Assembly: GCF_001689125.2 (NCBI RefSeq)
Contig: NZ_CP015405.2
Location: 4,862,501 to 4,926,500, forward strand
DNA: 64,000 nucleotides
Source of the DNA: Blautia pseudococcoides
GTDB taxonomy: Bacteria > Bacillota > Clostridia > Lachnospirales > Lachnospiraceae
Direction: 5' to 3'
Both the position numbers and the translations under genes were made by a program. This document shows, piece by piece, positions 62,045-64,000 of the stretch (position 1 is its first letter; the number at the start of each line of letters is the position of its first letter). The notes under the pieces were generated by a model. That model was not told the origin of the DNA. It searched no databases and worked only from the letters and a program-made list of their open reading frames with translations.

Positions 62045-62083
62045 AAGCGTCCGGCATGGGAGCAGGCTCCGGTCAGACGCTTT
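62043..62083. terminator. Bidirectional terminator between convergent genes
   Basis: Outer arms AAAGCGTC/GACGCTTT with an inner GGAGC/GCTCC hairpin, between the DUF2752 and DUF4190-like genes. Confidence 0.75.
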
Positions 62084-62092
62084 CATAAACAT

Positions 62093-62695
62093 TTAGATAA
62101 ATTTATCACCCTCATCCGGTGCGGGATAATAGTGATCCTGTCCACCGTCATTGTGATCCGGCCGGTCCGGATTTTCATAGTCATGATCATTATCCTGACC
62201 GTAGGGGGAAGTGATGCCGCTGCCGGAACCACTGCCTGGGTTTGTATTACGGTACAGGTAATCCTGCAGGAAATCATAAATGTCATCTTCCGTGTATTCT
62301 TCAGGATGTGTCAGTATATGCAGATACTGGCTGAAAAACGTACGCCCCTCACTGGTGGAGAGCATGGTGGAAGTAAAGAACAGGACAATCGCCGCCACAA
62401 TGGCGATTCCAGCGGAGGAAAGTGCCATGCCGGCTTTGGCATTGCCGGGGCGGGCATAGGTTCCCTTTGATATAATGCCGAACAGAAGGCCAAGCCCTCC
62501 GAATAAAAGTGCCAAAGGCGGAAAACAGCACATGGACACAAGGGAAAGGATTCCCATTGTAAGGGCAGCGGAAGCAAATCCGGGACTGCCTTCATAGATG
62601 TGTTCTGCCGGCGGTTCCGGATAGATGACGGGACCCTGCGGGGGCTCCTGCCCATATCCCATCTCCTGGTTATTCTCATCATAAGGATCATTCAT
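62093..62695 (-). CDS. DUF4190-like membrane protein
   Basis: A 200-residue protein: an acidic, Pro-rich cytoplasmic N-terminus (PPQGPVIYPEPPAEHIYEG), two membrane helices at about 40-75 and 88-110 (LSLVSMCCFPPLALLFGGLG), then an acidic extracytoplasmic tail ending in an Asp/His-rich stretch. The Gly-rich TM pair is typical of DUF4190. The start at 62695 has GAGG nine bases upstream. Function unknown. Confidence 0.78.
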   Translation of the reverse strand: MNDPYDENNQEMGYGQEPPQGPVIYPEPPAEHIYEGSPGFASAALTMGILSLVSMCCFPPLALLFGGLGLLFGIISKGTYARPGNAKAGMALSSAGIAIVAAIVLFFTSTMLSTSEGRTFFSQYLHILTHPEEYTEDDIYDFLQDYLYRNTNPGSGSGSGITSPYGQDNDHDYENPDRPDHNDGGQDHYYPAPDEGDKFI

Positions 62696-62906
62696 AAAGT
62701 CAAACCTCATTTCATGTATTTTCAATTATATAAGTATATTTTTCTCGTTTGTCAAACTACATTCTATCATGGATAGGAAAATAGGGCAAGACTGGAAAAT
62801 ATAAGGGGTAGTCACAAATAGGATATAAAAGGGCATAGAGAAACAATTTACAATTGAACATGGAACTATCCAATACGTGAAACTTAAAGTGAGGAATGGA
62901 TGAACC

Positions 62907-63620
62907 ATGAGCAATGCTTATGATAAAATGTTAAATCGGTTAAATGCGTACAGGCAGATGCAGAACATGAGCCAGGAGAACATGGGCAGTGTCATGGGGA
63001 TTACGCAGAGCCATTACAGCAAGCTGGAGAAGGGGAAAAAGATCATCTCCGGTGAGGAGCTGTATAATCTGAAAAAGAACAATATAGATGTGGATTACCT
63101 GATCTCAGGGTGCGGCAGCCTCCGAACGGTACTGGATGAACTGATGGAACAGTGCAGCAAAAAGAAGAGAGCAGAGCTGCTCCAGCTCATTGTCTGGACC
63201 GTACAGCAGGGCATGGAAGCTGCGCAGATAGCAGGGAGTGCGGCTGCGCTTTTTACCAGGGAGATCGAACTTCTCAGGTATCAGGTATTTCCTCATACCT
63301 CCAAGCGGACCATCTGGTACAAGATCCGTATGGCAAATGAAATGACCCAGAGTGAGATGGCAGATGTCCTGGACGTGAGTGTGAAGCGCTACAGGGAGAT
63401 TGAAAAGGGAAATACCAGGGCCAATGCGGAGGTAGTGGCTTCCCTCTATGAGAACCTGGGATACCTGCCGTCCATCATATTGGAAGAAGACGTAGTAAAT
63501 CTGTCCTGTCTGAATCATATATGGAAAGCTTTTGAAAAAGAACTGCAGGATGAACTGGAGGCATTTATCCGAAAAGGATGCGGACTTTGGGAATGTAGGC
63601 CGGGTGAGGGAGCTAAGTGA
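62907..63620 (+). CDS. XRE-type regulator with two HTH domains
   Basis: A 237-residue DNA-binding protein. The first HTH (about 15-60) contains SQENMGSVMGITQSHYSKLE, and the second (about 148-190) contains TQSEMADVLDVSVKRYREIE; a helical linker lies between. Two similar Cro/C1 domains in one chain suggest binding to spaced half-sites as a monomer or cooperatively. The gene ends one base before the xylulokinase start, so it may control that sugar-kinase operon. Confidence 0.85.
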   Translation: MSNAYDKMLNRLNAYRQMQNMSQENMGSVMGITQSHYSKLEKGKKIISGEELYNLKKNNIDVDYLISGCGSLRTVLDELMEQCSKKKRAELLQLIVWTVQQGMEAAQIAGSAAALFTREIELLRYQVFPHTSKRTIWYKIRMANEMTQSEMADVLDVSVKRYREIEKGNTRANAEVVASLYENLGYLPSIILEEDVVNLSCLNHIWKAFEKELQDELEAFIRKGCGLWECRPGEGAK

Positions 63621-63621
63621 A

Positions 63622-64000
63622 ATGGAATATTATTGCGGAATAGATTTGGGGACATCAAGTGTGAAAGTTATGCTTTTGGGTGCTGACGGCGCGGTGCTGG
63701 GCACAGAGGCAGCAGGATATGACATGATAAAAAAAACACCCTGCGAGGCAGAGCAGGATATGGAATATCTTTGGCAGCAGACAAAAGAATGCATCAGGGC
63801 GCTGCTGGGAAAACACCCCGGGGCAGCGGCAGATATCCGGGGCATTAGTTTTTCAGGACAGATGCACGGTATGGCAGCAGTGGACAAAAACGGTAAGCCG
63901 GTGCGAAATGCTGTCATCTGGGCAGACCAGCGCTCCCAGGATGCCATTGGGCATATCTGGGACACCATATCCGGGGAGGAGTGGAACCGGATCACCTTAA
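63622..64000 (+). CDS. xylB: Xylulokinase-like FGGY kinase (5' part, runs off the window)
   Basis: The first 126 codons of an open frame that continues past the window edge. The FGGY N-domain opens MEYYCGIDLGTSSVKVMLLG and continues with SFSGQMHGMAAVD and RNAVIWADQRS, the pattern of D-xylulose kinase. It would phosphorylate xylulose for the pentose phosphate pathway. It directly follows the double-HTH regulator gene. The full substrate call needs the missing C-terminal half. Confidence 0.85.
   Translation, partial: MEYYCGIDLGTSSVKVMLLGADGAVLGTEAAGYDMIKKTPCEAEQDMEYLWQQTKECIRALLGKHPGAAADIRGISFSGQMHGMAAVDKNGKPVRNAVIWADQRSQDAIGHIWDTISGEEWNRITL

Overview
The window comes from a low-to-mid GC Gram-positive anaerobe. 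It is most likely a gut Lachnospiraceae of the Blautia type; this is inferred from gene content and Shine-Dalgarno style, not from a marker gene. Supporting signs are AdhE, long-form HPF, a lone glycine riboswitch ahead of an AGCS symporter, YesM/YesN-type two-component genes, carbohydrate ABC importers with lipoprotein binding proteins, and sortase-like surface anchors. No rRNA, tRNA, CRISPR array, insertion sequence or prophage was seen.

Layout. 1-4330: TetR regulator, ABC exporter, MFS exporter and an alpha/beta hydrolase. 4331-4958: a folded ~140 bp repeat and the ruin of a GGDEF gene. 4959-7680: MazG-like and HAD hydrolases, a lipoprotein barnase with its barstar, and a SurA-N-like membrane protein. 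8013-15386: a 2176-residue secreted multimodular protein (beta-helix glycosidase, CBMs, FIVAR repeats, C-terminal dockerin) followed by a cell-anchored cohesin protein. 15540-18992: ECF sigma factor, membrane protein and ABC exporter. 19169-27632: two paralogous sugar-binding lipoproteins, two permeases and a YesM/YesN pair. 27870-29990: GH3 enzyme. 30007-33610: lipoprotein, small exported protein and an OmpR-type two-component system. 33910-37094: CmpB-family membrane protein, CAT-like acetyltransferase and GH43 xylosidase. 37286-40859: MntP, a dicarboxylate-type symporter and the glycine-riboswitch-controlled AGCS symporter. 41187-42314: polysaccharide deacetylase.

42373-47495 holds fused remnants of pdxT and a second adhE, then intact adhE and typA. 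47693-60015 is housekeeping: an SSB-like protein, CobO-like protein, dapA-dapB, hpf, secA, prfB and an ACT-hom-apgM operon. 60115-60625 is another gene graveyard (AAA ATPase and ulaG remnants). The window ends with membrane proteins, a double-HTH regulator and the start of a xylulokinase.

The most interesting items are: (1) the adjacent cohesin and FIVAR-dockerin genes, which look like a self-contained surface complex whose beta-helix domain has the Asp-x6-Asp pair expected of GH136 lacto-N-biosidases; (2) prfB, whose programmed frameshift site carries UAA instead of UGA; (3) two sugar-binding-protein genes with gaplessly alignable promoter regions; (4) several gene remnants joined end to end; and (5) a homoserine dehydrogenase without its ACT domain, placed between a free ACT protein and an ApgM-family protein that may serve as homoserine kinase. 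GH3, GH43 and xylulokinase suggest xylan or xyloside use.
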